Assembly: GCF_004331735.1 (NCBI RefSeq)
Contig: NZ_SJSO01000023.1
Coordinates: 29,554 to 93,553 of the forward strand
Length of the DNA: 64,000 nucleotides
Direction: 5' to 3'
From: Pedobacter psychrodurus
GTDB lineage: Bacteria; Bacteroidota; Bacteroidia; Sphingobacteriales; Sphingobacteriaceae
Shown: in pieces, positions 37,127-46,286 of the stretch
How positions within the stretch are numbered: the first letter of the stretch is position 1
Layout of the letters: each line of letters begins with the position of its first letter
Notes under the pieces: generated by a model
Seen by the model: the letters and a program-made list of their open reading frames with translations, nothing else
What the model was told of the DNA's origin: nothing
The model's database searches: none
Position numbers and translations under genes: made by a program

Positions 37127-39892
37127 TTATTTTTGAAGTATAATTTCAGTTAGATGTTCTTTTGAAAGTGGAAACTGATATGCTCCCCTCTTCTTCTTGT
37201 TATTACCTTTTACCGAATAAATACCTACACCATTAACTTTTGCAGGCTGAGCTAATCTTAACACGGCATTGGGTGTATAATCATTTGCTTTGTTCAATTT
37301 CAAATGGATTTCGCCACTTGAGGCATTATAATCGACCTCATCAATCGTTCCTGCATCAAGGGTAACCCATAATCCTGCAGGGGCGATATAAACCGACGAT
37401 TTTGCTGCAGTGGTTAACTTAACACTGATGATGTTGCCTGCTTTGTTTAGATTACCGCCAAAAGCCAACCAACCAAATTCTGGATGTAGTAAAATATAAG
37501 ATGAAGTATTTACAGCATAACCAAAAAAGCCAGAGCCGTAATCGCCACTAATACCATCATTTTTTAAGGTGGATGGATAGGCATGAAAGGCCGCAGGTGC
37601 AAAACCTTCTTGGGTGATATTGGAAATCGATCCGAGTAAACCACCATAGCCTGTGCGTAACAGATAAAAATCATCTGGATGTTTACGATAATCCATCAAT
37701 ACAGGAATGGCATTGAGTGCTGAACCATAATGATGGATCATCCGTTCAATACGAGAAAGCTTACCTCCGTAAAGGAAATCCCAGTACCGACGGGCATTGC
37801 CATTGTATGCCCAATGCGGCACCACAGGCATATAAGCCAGTATCGCATCAAGCGTTACATTCGCCTTATCTTGATAGCCAAAATAGCTCGACCATACATA
37901 AACCTCTTCTTGACCTGTAGAGTCCCAAGGCATTTCACTTCCAAAGGGATATTGTAAAGTACGCCAGTGATTGGCTCGCTTTTTCATTTCATTTTCTAAC
38001 CTGGTTGCTTCTTCTGTTAATCCTTCATTCTTAAGGTCGGTTAAGATGAGATAGAAGACTGTACCTTCCATTTGGCCAAACTGTGCATAATAAGGCGCAA
38101 TATTAACCATAGCCATACCTGTTTCAGCGGCATCAATAAGGTGTTGTTTCCAGCTCTGCTGCTCCACAAGACCGCTATAATTACGTGCCAATCGGTACAT
38201 TACCCAATGGGCTGCTGCAACATGCGGATAGTTATAAGACCGGCCAAGGTTATCAGCTTCTTTTTTGGGCCATGCAGACCATGTTTTAAAATTGATATTT
38301 GCGGCATATGTATCTTTAGGGAGCGAATCTGGCGCATAGTAGAACAAGCTCTTTTTTACGCCATATTTCTGAGGACCAGTTTTGAGCTGTATTCTCCCAA
38401 ACATTACACTATCTACAAATTGTTTTAGTTTATCAACTTCTTCTTTTTTGGGTTGTACCAATTGCTTCATTATTGCACCCAGCCACGAACCGGCTCCGCC
38501 TTCGTCGCTTAAACCAGCAATCCATGCCCGGTTGTCTTGCGTTACCTGTTGCTGTTTTTCATTATCATAAGTAATAACAGACGGACTTCGTTCAAAAATA
38601 GGGTCGGCCTGGTTAAACCATTGCTTGGTTGTTAAAAAACTCCCATAATTAGCAATCACATCACTTTCGGCTTCAATTACCTTATAATTTATGCTTTGCT
38701 CCAAGCCATCTTCATAAGTAATAGATAATCTTGCTCTTCCCCAGGTATTCGCCTTTATTGAATAACTTTTCCAACCATTTTTAGTTAAACCCGAAGCACT
38801 TACTTTTAGGGCATTTTCGGGTTGAACCTGAATAGTTTTAATCTTTTTAGGGTAGTTAACAAATAATTTCCCTTCCACATCTTTGGGCAATACATAACCT
38901 GGAACTGATATCACTACTGGTCTTTTATTTTCAATCAGTTTGCTTTCAATATTTTTCGCTGTTCCGGAAAGGATAAACTGAAGGGCATAACTTCTAGTTT
39001 CTCCAGACTTTAAAATGGTTGATGTTGGCGTATTCCATTGTTCGGCGTTTTTCCATTCATTTTCGGCATAAGCTTTACTGTACACCATCCACTCGTAAAA
39101 TCCTTCGAAAGCTATTCCACGAGGGGTACGGTCATCGTTAAGAGGATTATAGGCCTCAAATGGCGTATGGCCCACTGGTGCTACAATTAAAGATGGGGCG
39201 TGTCCACTTAACCTGGTTACCTGTAAATAACCAGCATCTTTACCGATATATGGATCGTAAAAAACATTTTTGGCATGGGTTTGCTCTAATGTTCGGCTCT
39301 CTAAAATATTATCGAAAATCATCGGAATACCTAGCGCACCAATTTCTATGTTTTTATTGGTCTTGTTTTTCAGTTCGAAGCGGAGCACCAGCTTTCCGTT
39401 CAACATTTCCCAGGTCCTTTTAACCTGCAGCGGCATATCGGCCGGAAGTGTTGTAGCGAGATCGGCAGCAGCGAGTACATTTTTACCTATCGGAATATTT
39501 TTCACAGGACTTCGTTTTGCCGCCGTGCTGTAGCTTTTCCAAGTTTCTTCACCAACGTAGCGTAATTTTAAGTTGATATCGCCCAAATGGTACAAACCAT
39601 CTGAACTACGCACTTTTAAACTATCGCTGGGTACAAAATCGAAATCTTTAACCGTTTTAGGCTGAAGTCCTGCCACAGTTTGGGATGACTTAACGAGCTT
39701 TAGATTAAACGCTCCGGCATTGTAGGTTGAAAATCCATTTTCGAGGCCCAAGGTGGATGGCTTTTTACCTAAAGCAATCCATGGCGATTGAGCCAGAAGT
39801 ACCTCAATATTTAGAAAAGATAAAATACAACAAAATATTGCTTTAAAAGTTATTATGGATAAACTTCTCTTCTTTTGTGGTTTGATAATCAT
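37127..39892 (-). CDS. exported DUF5695 protein, likely glycosidase-like
   Basis: 921 residues with an N-terminal export signal (to about LLAQ). I recognise the overall pattern as DUF5695: N-terminal beta-sandwich segments, a long helical region (about 430 to 720) with aromatic motifs such as YNYPHVAAAHWVMYRLAR and EEVYVWSSYFGYQ that suggest an (alpha/alpha)6 barrel, then a C-terminal beta domain. Such folds are typical of glycosidases and lyases, but the activity is unknown. It is a single gene with its own terminator, without a SusCD pair. Confidence 0.75.
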   Translation of the reverse strand: MIIKPQKKRSLSIITFKAIFCCILSFLNIEVLLAQSPWIALGKKPSTLGLENGFSTYNAGAFNLKLVKSSQTVAGLQPKTVKDFDFVPSDSLKVRSSDGLYHLGDINLKLRYVGEETWKSYSTAAKRSPVKNIPIGKNVLAAADLATTLPADMPLQVKRTWEMLNGKLVLRFELKNKTNKNIEIGALGIPMIFDNILESRTLEQTHAKNVFYDPYIGKDAGYLQVTRLSGHAPSLIVAPVGHTPFEAYNPLNDDRTPRGIAFEGFYEWMVYSKAYAENEWKNAEQWNTPTSTILKSGETRSYALQFILSGTAKNIESKLIENKRPVVISVPGYVLPKDVEGKLFVNYPKKIKTIQVQPENALKVSASGLTKNGWKSYSIKANTWGRARLSITYEDGLEQSINYKVIEAESDVIANYGSFLTTKQWFNQADPIFERSPSVITYDNEKQQQVTQDNRAWIAGLSDEGGAGSWLGAIMKQLVQPKKEEVDKLKQFVDSVMFGRIQLKTGPQKYGVKKSLFYYAPDSLPKDTYAANINFKTWSAWPKKEADNLGRSYNYPHVAAAHWVMYRLARNYSGLVEQQSWKQHLIDAAETGMAMVNIAPYYAQFGQMEGTVFYLILTDLKNEGLTEEATRLENEMKKRANHWRTLQYPFGSEMPWDSTGQEEVYVWSSYFGYQDKANVTLDAILAYMPVVPHWAYNGNARRYWDFLYGGKLSRIERMIHHYGSALNAIPVLMDYRKHPDDFYLLRTGYGGLLGSISNITQEGFAPAAFHAYPSTLKNDGISGDYGSGFFGYAVNTSSYILLHPEFGWLAFGGNLNKAGNIISVKLTTAAKSSVYIAPAGLWVTLDAGTIDEVDYNASSGEIHLKLNKANDYTPNAVLRLAQPAKVNGVGIYSVKGNNKKKRGAYQFPLSKEHLTEIILQK

Positions 39893-40278
39893 GATGACAA
39901 AGCGAATTAGGGATATGGTTAAATCAAAAATAAAATTTAAAAGATAAAGACGGCAGCGAACTTAAAAATAGCGCAAAATTGGTAAAGAATTGGTGTATTT
40001 ATGGGGAGTCTGGCGGTAAGTGGATGGCGGGAGTGAAGGTGAATAGCAGGAAGCATGATGAACAAAATAGGTTCCCGCAGATTACGCAAAGCACGCAGAT
40101 TTAATTATTCACCTGAGGGGAAACCCAACCCATTGGCACTACACTGAATACCTAAACGTGATTGCAGCGGTCCCGATGTAAAATCAGGATAAGCGGAAAG
40201 CGCGACTGACATGGATTGAAATACAGGAATTGCTTTCCTATCCTTTGGCACTATTATCGACAAACTAGATAGAGTAGT

Positions 40279-40364
40279 CGTCATCCGATAGCTATCGGAT
40301 GGGAGGCACGAAGCAATCGTTGTAAGATTGCTTCGTTGGCTGAAAAAGCCTTCTCGCAATGACG
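40279..40364. repeat. palindromic dispersed element
   Basis: It begins CGTCATCCGATAGCTATCGG, contains GAAGCAATC facing GATTGCTTC, and ends CGCAATGACG: nested inverted repeats with the same GTCAT/ATGAC ends as the paired-hairpin family. Confidence 0.6.
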
Positions 40365-40430
40365 ATCCCCTGAGAGGTCAGTTTTTTTTTAGAAAAACAT
40401 TGGAATGGAGATGACATTTACTCACCGTAA

Positions 40431-40530
40431 CGTCATTCCCAACCCGATAGCTATCGGGTTGATTGGGAATCATAATGCCTTGGTAAGGTTTGTAAACCGC
40501 ATTAAGATTCCCGCCTGCGCGGGAATGACG
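40431..40530. repeat. paired-hairpin element, copy 1
   Basis: Starts CGTCATTCCCAACC and ends GCGGGAATGACG. The first half contains CCCGATAGCTATCGGG and ATTGGGAATC; the second ATTCCCGCCTGCGCGGGAAT. See the finding on this family. Confidence 0.8.
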
Positions 40531-40561
40531 ACCATTCTTTAGAATCATTGGTAGACAATGA

Positions 40562-42337
40562 TTAAATAGGCTGACATTTCACTTTCAACCATTCAGCTTC
40601 TTCATCAGATAATATGGGTTGAAGCTTTTCAAACACCATTTGATTGTATCGATTTAACCAGGCGATCTGATCTGGCGCTAGAAGTGCTTTATTTATGATG
40701 GTAGTATCGATAAAACATAAGGTTAAGGTTTCGAAAGTGAGAAAATCGCCAAATTCACTATTGCCCTGAGGAATACATAAAACAAGATTTTCGATACGTA
40801 CACCATGTTTTCCTGGGCGATAAATTCCAGGCTCGATGGAGGTTACCATACCTGGCTTAAAGGCAATATCTACATTAGCTGGACTAATATTCTGAGGTCC
40901 TTCATGTACATTCAGAAAAAAACCAATACCGTGACCAGTTCCATGACCAAAATTTATGGCATGTTCCCACAGCGGTTTTCTACAGATGGAATCGATTTGA
41001 TAACCTTTGGTCCCTTCAGGAAAAATCAGTTTAGAACCTTCTATCAGGCCTTTTAGCACCAAGGTATAATCGTCGGCCTGGCTTGATGAACAATTACCGA
41101 TAGGCATTACCCTGGTAATATCGGTTGTACCATACAAATACTGACCTCCAGAATCGACAAGAAACAAACCATCAGCTAAAATTTCCTGATTGCTTTCTGC
41201 TGTTACACTATAATGCGGCAATGCACCATTTGCATTGTAACCGGCAATGGTATTAAAACTTAAACCAACGAAAGATGTTTGTTCGGCTCTAAAAGTGGCC
41301 AATTTCTCTGCTGCAGACCATTCTGTAATCCTTTCTTTTCCTAAATGATCTTCCATCCATTTAAAGAATTTAGTTAAAGCCACCCCATCGTTTAACATCG
41401 CCTTACCGATATGATTAATTTCAGTATTATTCTTTAAACTCTTTAAATGTGTACTTGGATTAATGCCTGAAATGATTTTTGTATTAGGAGGCAAGCACTG
41501 ATACAAACCAAAACAAGTGCGTTTTGGATCGATAAAAACCTGTGCATCTTTTGGCAGATTTTTTAATGCTTCGGTCACCTTATAATAGGGATGTAAAGTT
41601 ATGCCCTGTTGATTTAAAATATTGATATCCGTTTGTAACAATTTTTGTGTGTTGATGAAGAGTTTTACATCAGCAGGTGCAATTAAAGCAAAACTTAAAA
41701 CCACAGGATTATAATCTACATCTTTTCCCCTTAGGTTAAAAAGCCAGGCAATATCATCAAGGGATGAGATGAAATGATAATCTGCACCATTTAATTTTAA
41801 TGCATCTCTTACCTGGTTTATTTTAGCTGAAATGGTAAGACCTGCAGCTTCTTCGCCAATTAAAAAGGCATTTGCTTGTGGCAGCCCTACCCTATCGGTC
41901 CAAATGGTGCTGATAAAATCAACATCAATTATTTCTATTTCACGCTGGGTCAAACTATTCTGCATCTCAAGGGCTAATGCCACTGTAATGAGCTGGTGGT
42001 TAAAGCCAACTTTTGCACCCTTTGGTAAAACTTCGAGCAACCAATTGATGTACTCGGAGGTATGCGGCACTTTTAATTTTACCAATTCGTAACCGGTACC
42101 GCTCAATTGTGTTTCGGCCTGCGTAAAATATCTCGAATCGGTCCATAAACCTGCGAAATTTTGAGTAATGACCAGCGTACCAGCAGAACCTGTAAATCCA
42201 CAGGCAAAAGGAATAGCTTTATAATGTGCTGGTAAATATTCACTGATGTGAGGATCTGCCGCTGTAATAATATAAGCATCTACTTTTTTAGCAACCATTA
42301 ATTGGCGTAAGGCCTGCAATTTTTCTACAAAGATCAT
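40562..42337 (-). CDS. long-form M24B Xaa-Pro aminopeptidase (aminopeptidase P)
   Basis: 591 residues from the ATG at 42337; a TTG nine codons upstream is less likely. Two creatinase-like N-terminal domains (EKLQALRQLMVAKKVDAYI, TAADPHISEYLP, SGTGYELVKL) precede the catalytic domain, as in eukaryote-type APP1. Metal ligands are in DSGGQYLYGTTDITRV (two Asp), FGHGTGHGIGFFLNVHEGP (His), TSIEPGIY (Glu) and RIENLVL (Glu). No signal peptide. It is a second, distinct cytosolic enzyme for X-Pro bonds besides the one at 34928. Confidence 0.92.
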   Translation of the reverse strand: MIFVEKLQALRQLMVAKKVDAYIITAADPHISEYLPAHYKAIPFACGFTGSAGTLVITQNFAGLWTDSRYFTQAETQLSGTGYELVKLKVPHTSEYINWLLEVLPKGAKVGFNHQLITVALALEMQNSLTQREIEIIDVDFISTIWTDRVGLPQANAFLIGEEAAGLTISAKINQVRDALKLNGADYHFISSLDDIAWLFNLRGKDVDYNPVVLSFALIAPADVKLFINTQKLLQTDINILNQQGITLHPYYKVTEALKNLPKDAQVFIDPKRTCFGLYQCLPPNTKIISGINPSTHLKSLKNNTEINHIGKAMLNDGVALTKFFKWMEDHLGKERITEWSAAEKLATFRAEQTSFVGLSFNTIAGYNANGALPHYSVTAESNQEILADGLFLVDSGGQYLYGTTDITRVMPIGNCSSSQADDYTLVLKGLIEGSKLIFPEGTKGYQIDSICRKPLWEHAINFGHGTGHGIGFFLNVHEGPQNISPANVDIAFKPGMVTSIEPGIYRPGKHGVRIENLVLCIPQGNSEFGDFLTFETLTLCFIDTTIINKALLAPDQIAWLNRYNQMVFEKLQPILSDEEAEWLKVKCQPI

Positions 42338-42489
42338 GTTGAGGAAGAGTTTTTGTCGGGCCAAATTTAAATATTACCACGATATCTGCAACCTGCGATT
42401 TTGAAATTGGTCTACCACATTTTTTTATTATTTTTTGGTAGCAGTGTTTGATAAATTAAAAGAGTTCATAATAAAATACATTAAGAACA

Positions 42490-42529
42490 AAAAAAGTGCT
42501 AATTCTTTAATTTAGAATAGCACTTTTTT
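42490..42529 (-). terminator. strong hairpin terminator
   Basis: AAAAAAGTGCTAATTCT pairs with AGAATAGCACTTTTTT with a one-base bulge; runs of A and T on both sides make it bidirectional. It lies 78 bases after the stop of the gene at 42607. Confidence 0.85.
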
Positions 42530-42606
42530 CTTACCAAAGTGTAAAATGGGTAGCCTTTTATATTCATTCATAAAAATAGGCTATAGTAACGATCATATTT
42601 GAAGGA

Positions 42607-43074
42607 TTAAACATACCGATCAATTGCCGGAGTCTTAACCACCTCATAACAATCTGATTTCTGAAAGCAACGTACTTTAAAAACAAGAGCAGATTCTCTT
42701 TGTGCCAGCGCATGAATACCCAATGTAAAGCGTTGTTGAAAACGCTTGGGGCAAGCCTCTTTATGGCAAATTATTTCATAACGGTCTACATTTTCTACGA
42801 CCACATCAAGCACATACTTTGGCCACTGTTTTTTTATCAAATTTGGCAACCAGCTAAACTGCTGCATGTTAATCAAATCCCCGATCCCTTCAATTGCTTT
42901 TGCCGGAATATCTCCACCTACAATCTGGCTCCAGCTCCCTTCAACTTCATCAATAATACCCAGCACTTTACATCCAGAAAGCACCAACCATGGATCTTCC
43001 ATGCTGGCCCTCATTAACTGATAGGATACATCTTCTAAAAATTCCTGTTCAAAAAGGTAATTAAGTTCGATCAT
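42607..43074 (-). CDS. uncharacterised MIEL-type protein, partner of receiver
   Basis: 155 residues, soluble, starting MIELNYLF. I know no named family, but it is clearly homologous to the product at 60122: both begin MIEL, carry WxVL near residue 30, a G-x-I-G-x-xI segment, QQ-x5-LP, IK-x2-WP and a Y-x-x-ICx motif in the same order. Its ATG overlaps the stop of the receiver gene (ATGA), so the two are translationally coupled and probably act together. A terminator follows. It may be an output or anchoring partner of the receiver; that is inference. Confidence 0.75.
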   Translation of the reverse strand: MIELNYLFEQEFLEDVSYQLMRASMEDPWLVLSGCKVLGIIDEVEGSWSQIVGGDIPAKAIEGIGDLINMQQFSWLPNLIKKQWPKYVLDVVVENVDRYEIICHKEACPKRFQQRFTLGIHALAQRESALVFKVRCFQKSDCYEVVKTPAIDRYV

Positions 43075-43463
43075 AAGCTATTTTCATTTTTTATCGGCAG
43101 ATTATTAAGTCGTATCAGTTTATCAATTGTCCCAGCAAAACGTTTCATTGAGATCGGTTTGCCAAGATAACATTCAAAGCTAGAATCTATTTTTCTCACA
43201 TCATTTTCGAGGTAAGCAGATGCATAAATCACAAACCTGGCTTTCGAGCGGAGATGCTGAGATAATTCAGTTCCCTTCATTCCATCCATATCTATATCTA
43301 AAAAAAGAAAATCGATTTTATCGCAAGCGCTAATTATTCTTAAGGCATCAAAAGGATTATTAAAGGCACTAAACAATTTTAAAAAACGAATATCTTCAAT
43401 ATAATCGTGAAGTACATCGATCGCGTGCTGTTCATCATCAACAATTGCACAGCTGTAATACAT
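43071..43463 (-). CDS. receiver-only response regulator
   Basis: 130 residues from the ATG at 43463; a longer frame reaching 43613 has an upstream part with no receiver similarity. A single LytTR-type receiver: acidic pair IVDDEQ, phosphoacceptor Asp56 (LFLDIDMDG) and Lys in YLGKPI. No output domain. Its stop overlaps the start of the MIEL-type gene. It is most like the receiver at 18797 and, less closely, the receiver half of the LytTR regulator at 56474. Confidence 0.85.
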   Translation of the reverse strand: MYYSCAIVDDEQHAIDVLHDYIEDIRFLKLFSAFNNPFDALRIISACDKIDFLFLDIDMDGMKGTELSQHLRSKARFVIYASAYLENDVRKIDSSFECYLGKPISMKRFAGTIDKLIRLNNLPIKNENSL

Positions 43464-43605
43464 AGGCAAATTAAGATTGGCTGCACAAAGCTTAACAATG
43501 CAGACCTCAATTCCTATAACCATCCACAAAAAAGGTAAAAGTACGGTAGCTTGAGACATATTAATGAGACAGTTTACCAACAAACACCTTATTTCATGGC
43601 ATAGA

Positions 43606-43635
43606 TTAGCCATGAGTCAATTGAAACATGGCTAA
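43606..43635. terminator. hairpin between phosphate locus and receiver operon
   Basis: TTAGCCATG - 12 nt - CATGGCTAA is a perfect 9-bp stem directly after the phytase-like gene on the minus strand. There is no clear T run, so its termination strength is uncertain. Confidence 0.45.
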
Positions 43636-43640
43636 TTGCT

Positions 43641-44936
43641 TTAAAGTTTAATTTTAACAAAGTATAAACGATTTCTATCAACTGAATTTGTTAAAGGCAA
43701 TATTTTTTGAGCAAAGCCACTTGCACCATTATCCACCACACCAAAATCATCATCGTTAGAAATTACGAGGATATTGCCAGGCAGTAAGGCTAAGCCTTCT
43801 GCTTTATCGTGCGGATAAATGGAAGGTAAATCTTTCAACAGATCTAAAACCACAGTTTTGCTTACTGGGATAATGCCCGCAGTGCTTAAACCAGCAGCAT
43901 TATTTAATTCTTCTACCGTTTTGCCACCATAAAGTTTACCTGTTGCGCCATTGCTGGCATCAGAAATATCAGTAGCCCCACTCAGGTCTATTTTGAAAAC
44001 TTTTTTAAATGTTGCCGGGTTGGCCGCTGCGCCACCATACAATCCATCACGTTCGATGGTTAAGAAAGTAGTGCTGTTAACGGCAACAATATCGCTCACA
44101 CCTGTTAAAGTAACGTTATCCATCAAATAAGCGTATTGCTTGGTTGCTCCAGTTGCGATATCAAAAGTCAAAATCCTCAACACAACCGAATTGGCAACTG
44201 CAGTTTTAGACGGATTGTACATTGGCGACTGCATCATGCCTACCAAAGTTTTTCCATCTGGGGAAATGGCCAGGCCTTCCATGCCACGGTTTGCTCTTCT
44301 ATTGGCAAATACAGCTGGGATTTTACGCCCGCCCGTTGCTGTTCCAAATGGGTTAATACGCTCTATTGTTTTACCTGATGCATCGAAATGTACAATATGC
44401 GGTCCGTATTCATCGCTGATCCAAAATGATCCATCAGCTGCTCTTACCAAGCCTTCTGAGTCGATTCCGTCGGCACTTGGAGCAATCACCTGTCCATTTA
44501 AGTCGTAAGCAGTTTCACCAGAAGCCCCCATTCCCGCAGGGTTTGGAAGTCCGTTTAATTTGTTACCAGATGTATTTTTAAGTTCGATAGTTTGTTCGAG
44601 CACCAATTTCCCGTCTTTCAATCTGAATTTTCCGATCTGTGGATCAAAATCAGGTTTTCCGATGATGATCGAATTTGCGATCTGTCCGGCAACGTTCGAA
44701 CCTCTATCGGTTAGCATATAAAAAACATCCGGCGCATTGGGATCGGCGGCAACTGCTGACCCAAAACCTCCGTTATACACTTTTACGCCAGCGGCTGTGG
44801 TGAAAAGCACCGAAGGATCGGAAACTTCGGCAACAGCAGGATAGGTAAATTCTGCGGGGGTTTCTTCAAGGTTTTTCTTACACGATACCATACCGATAGA
44901 TACGGCTACTATTAGGGTTAGTAGTTCTTTCTTCAT
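43641..44936 (-). CDS. phytase-like esterase lipoprotein
   Basis: 431 residues with a lipoprotein signal (GMVSC, Cys19). The body is a beta-propeller of the esterase-like activity of phytase family: MLTDRGSN, DSEGLVRAADGSFWISDEYGPHI, RANRGMEGLAISPDGKTL and KAEGLALLPGNILVISND are the acidic repeat strands that bind calcium in that family. It should act on phosphoesters outside the cell or in the periplasm. It ends a minus-strand series with a phosphodiesterase/phosphatase and a SusCD pair, although 330 bases of repeat separate it from the metallophosphoesterase. Confidence 0.82.
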   Translation of the reverse strand: MKKELLTLIVAVSIGMVSCKKNLEETPAEFTYPAVAEVSDPSVLFTTAAGVKVYNGGFGSAVAADPNAPDVFYMLTDRGSNVAGQIANSIIIGKPDFDPQIGKFRLKDGKLVLEQTIELKNTSGNKLNGLPNPAGMGASGETAYDLNGQVIAPSADGIDSEGLVRAADGSFWISDEYGPHIVHFDASGKTIERINPFGTATGGRKIPAVFANRRANRGMEGLAISPDGKTLVGMMQSPMYNPSKTAVANSVVLRILTFDIATGATKQYAYLMDNVTLTGVSDIVAVNSTTFLTIERDGLYGGAAANPATFKKVFKIDLSGATDISDASNGATGKLYGGKTVEELNNAAGLSTAGIIPVSKTVVLDLLKDLPSIYPHDKAEGLALLPGNILVISNDDDFGVVDNGASGFAQKILPLTNSVDRNRLYFVKIKL

Positions 44937-45266
44937 TTAATTAGGAATATTTAACGAACAAAGCAAGCATACAGATATGAAGCCTGTGTTAAGGCAATAA
45001 CAATAATAGTTCTCCCACAAGGTTATGCAATCTTAAAAAGCAACTGTTATTTTAATTGCTTTCGACCATTAAGAAGTTAAGGACATTAAGCTTGTTAGTA
45101 AATTCAAATGCGAGCGTCATTCCCAACTTGATTGGGAACCACGGAGTGCTCATGAATGCCTCTGAATAAAAGGAAAACTGATGAATAATCGTAATGCCAT
45201 GACCAGGCACTATTGCATTAAGATCCCCGTCTGCACGGGGATGACGAATCTTGAAAATTTATATCA
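44937..45266. other. intergenic with repeats
   Basis: No gene. It holds a short CATTAAGAAGTTAAGGACATT copy (about 45065..45090) related to the 19226 repeat, and a paired-hairpin element at 45115..45246. Confidence 0.6.
45115..45246. repeat. paired-hairpin element, copy 2
   Basis: Starts CGTCATTCCCAACTTG and ends GCACGGGGATGACG, with AACTTGATTGGGAA and TCCCCGTCTGCACGGGGA inside. It has a longer spacer than the other copies. Confidence 0.75.
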
Positions 45267-46169
45267 TTAATAACTCACATAATTCTCTTCAAAACTGCCA
45301 TCTGCGTATAAATCGATAAGTCCATAACCTGGTGCGGTTTCTCTTCTGTTGCCTTCCCACCAAGCGCCCGATACGGCACCGTTACAAAGATAGGTAACAC
45401 TGTTGTACACCACTTTATCGCGCATATGCAAGTGGCCACTTAAACACAGTTTTACGTTAGGATGCTGATAAAAAAGATTGATAATTTTGGCCGTATCGGT
45501 ATGCATATCGCCACCCAGCATGGTCCATTTATTAACAATATCATCTTCTATCATTAAAAGTGCAGTAAGGATTGGAATGTGCGACATTACCATTACAGGC
45601 ATGGTAGAACTGGTCGTTTCCAGTTCGTTTTTTAGCCATGTTAACTGTTCATCTCCCAATTTGCCAATATACCAGGTATTGTCGATATCCAGGTGGGTAC
45701 TATCCAGCACAATAATCTTCCATCCGTTCTGCACCAAACTATAATAAGGCTTAACCAGCTGCAATTTATCCATGGCATATTTCTTCCCGTAAAAAACATC
45801 GCCTTTGGTGTTTTCGTTCCACCAGATATCGTGATTGCCCAAACAGTAGTGCACAGGAAGGTTACATTCGTTCTTCATCATTTCGTTTACCAGTTTCCAT
45901 TGATCGTTTATAGTACCGATGTTTTCCTTGTTCATATCAAAAACGATATCTCCCCCATTTAAAACCAGATCAACCTTGGGCGATTGCGACTGCAGATGAT
46001 GCAGGCATTTAACAAACTTGGCGGGCGCATTAAATTGATTTTTAAGATGTACATCGGTAATATGTGCTACCCTTAAAACGGGCTTCTTATCCATTGCCGA
46101 TGAAAGTGCGGGCATTGTTGGTAGCAAAAATAGGCCACCTATATTTTTAAGTGCAGATCTTCTTTCCAT
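45267..46169 (-). CDS. calcineurin-like metallophosphoesterase
   Basis: 300 residues with an exported N-terminus (twin-Arg-like MERRSALKN...). All five metal motifs are present: ITDVHLKN, NGGDIV, CLGNHDIWW, MSHIPIL and LSGHLHMRD. The family includes acid phosphatases and phosphodiesterases of the Icc/3',5'-cAMP type. Position 117 bases after the phosphodiesterase/phosphatase fusion suggests it works on the same class of substrates. Confidence 0.88.
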   Translation of the reverse strand: MERRSALKNIGGLFLLPTMPALSSAMDKKPVLRVAHITDVHLKNQFNAPAKFVKCLHHLQSQSPKVDLVLNGGDIVFDMNKENIGTINDQWKLVNEMMKNECNLPVHYCLGNHDIWWNENTKGDVFYGKKYAMDKLQLVKPYYSLVQNGWKIIVLDSTHLDIDNTWYIGKLGDEQLTWLKNELETTSSTMPVMVMSHIPILTALLMIEDDIVNKWTMLGGDMHTDTAKIINLFYQHPNVKLCLSGHLHMRDKVVYNSVTYLCNGAVSGAWWEGNRRETAPGYGLIDLYADGSFEENYVSY

Positions 46170-46286
46170 TATATTCTTTTTATCGTTTCAAAACTAGCAT
46201 TACCATGTTGCTTTAATATTACCAAAAAAGCGGTGCTGTGGTATACAGACACCGCCATGGGAATTTATTAGGCTTATTCTCTTGAT

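Larger units (their letters stand above)
39893..40561. other. repeat-filled intergenic
   Basis: No supported gene. It holds two dispersed palindromic elements (40279..40364 and 40431..40530). An 84-codon minus-strand frame over 40105..40359 overlaps a repeat and shows no protein features. Confidence 0.55.

Noticed and set aside
40105..40359. 84-codon minus-strand frame
   Set aside because: It runs through a palindromic repeat and has no recognisable protein features.
43464..43613. Extended N-terminus of the receiver gene at 43071
   Set aside because: Receiver homology begins at the ATG at 43463, and the extension runs into a hairpin region.
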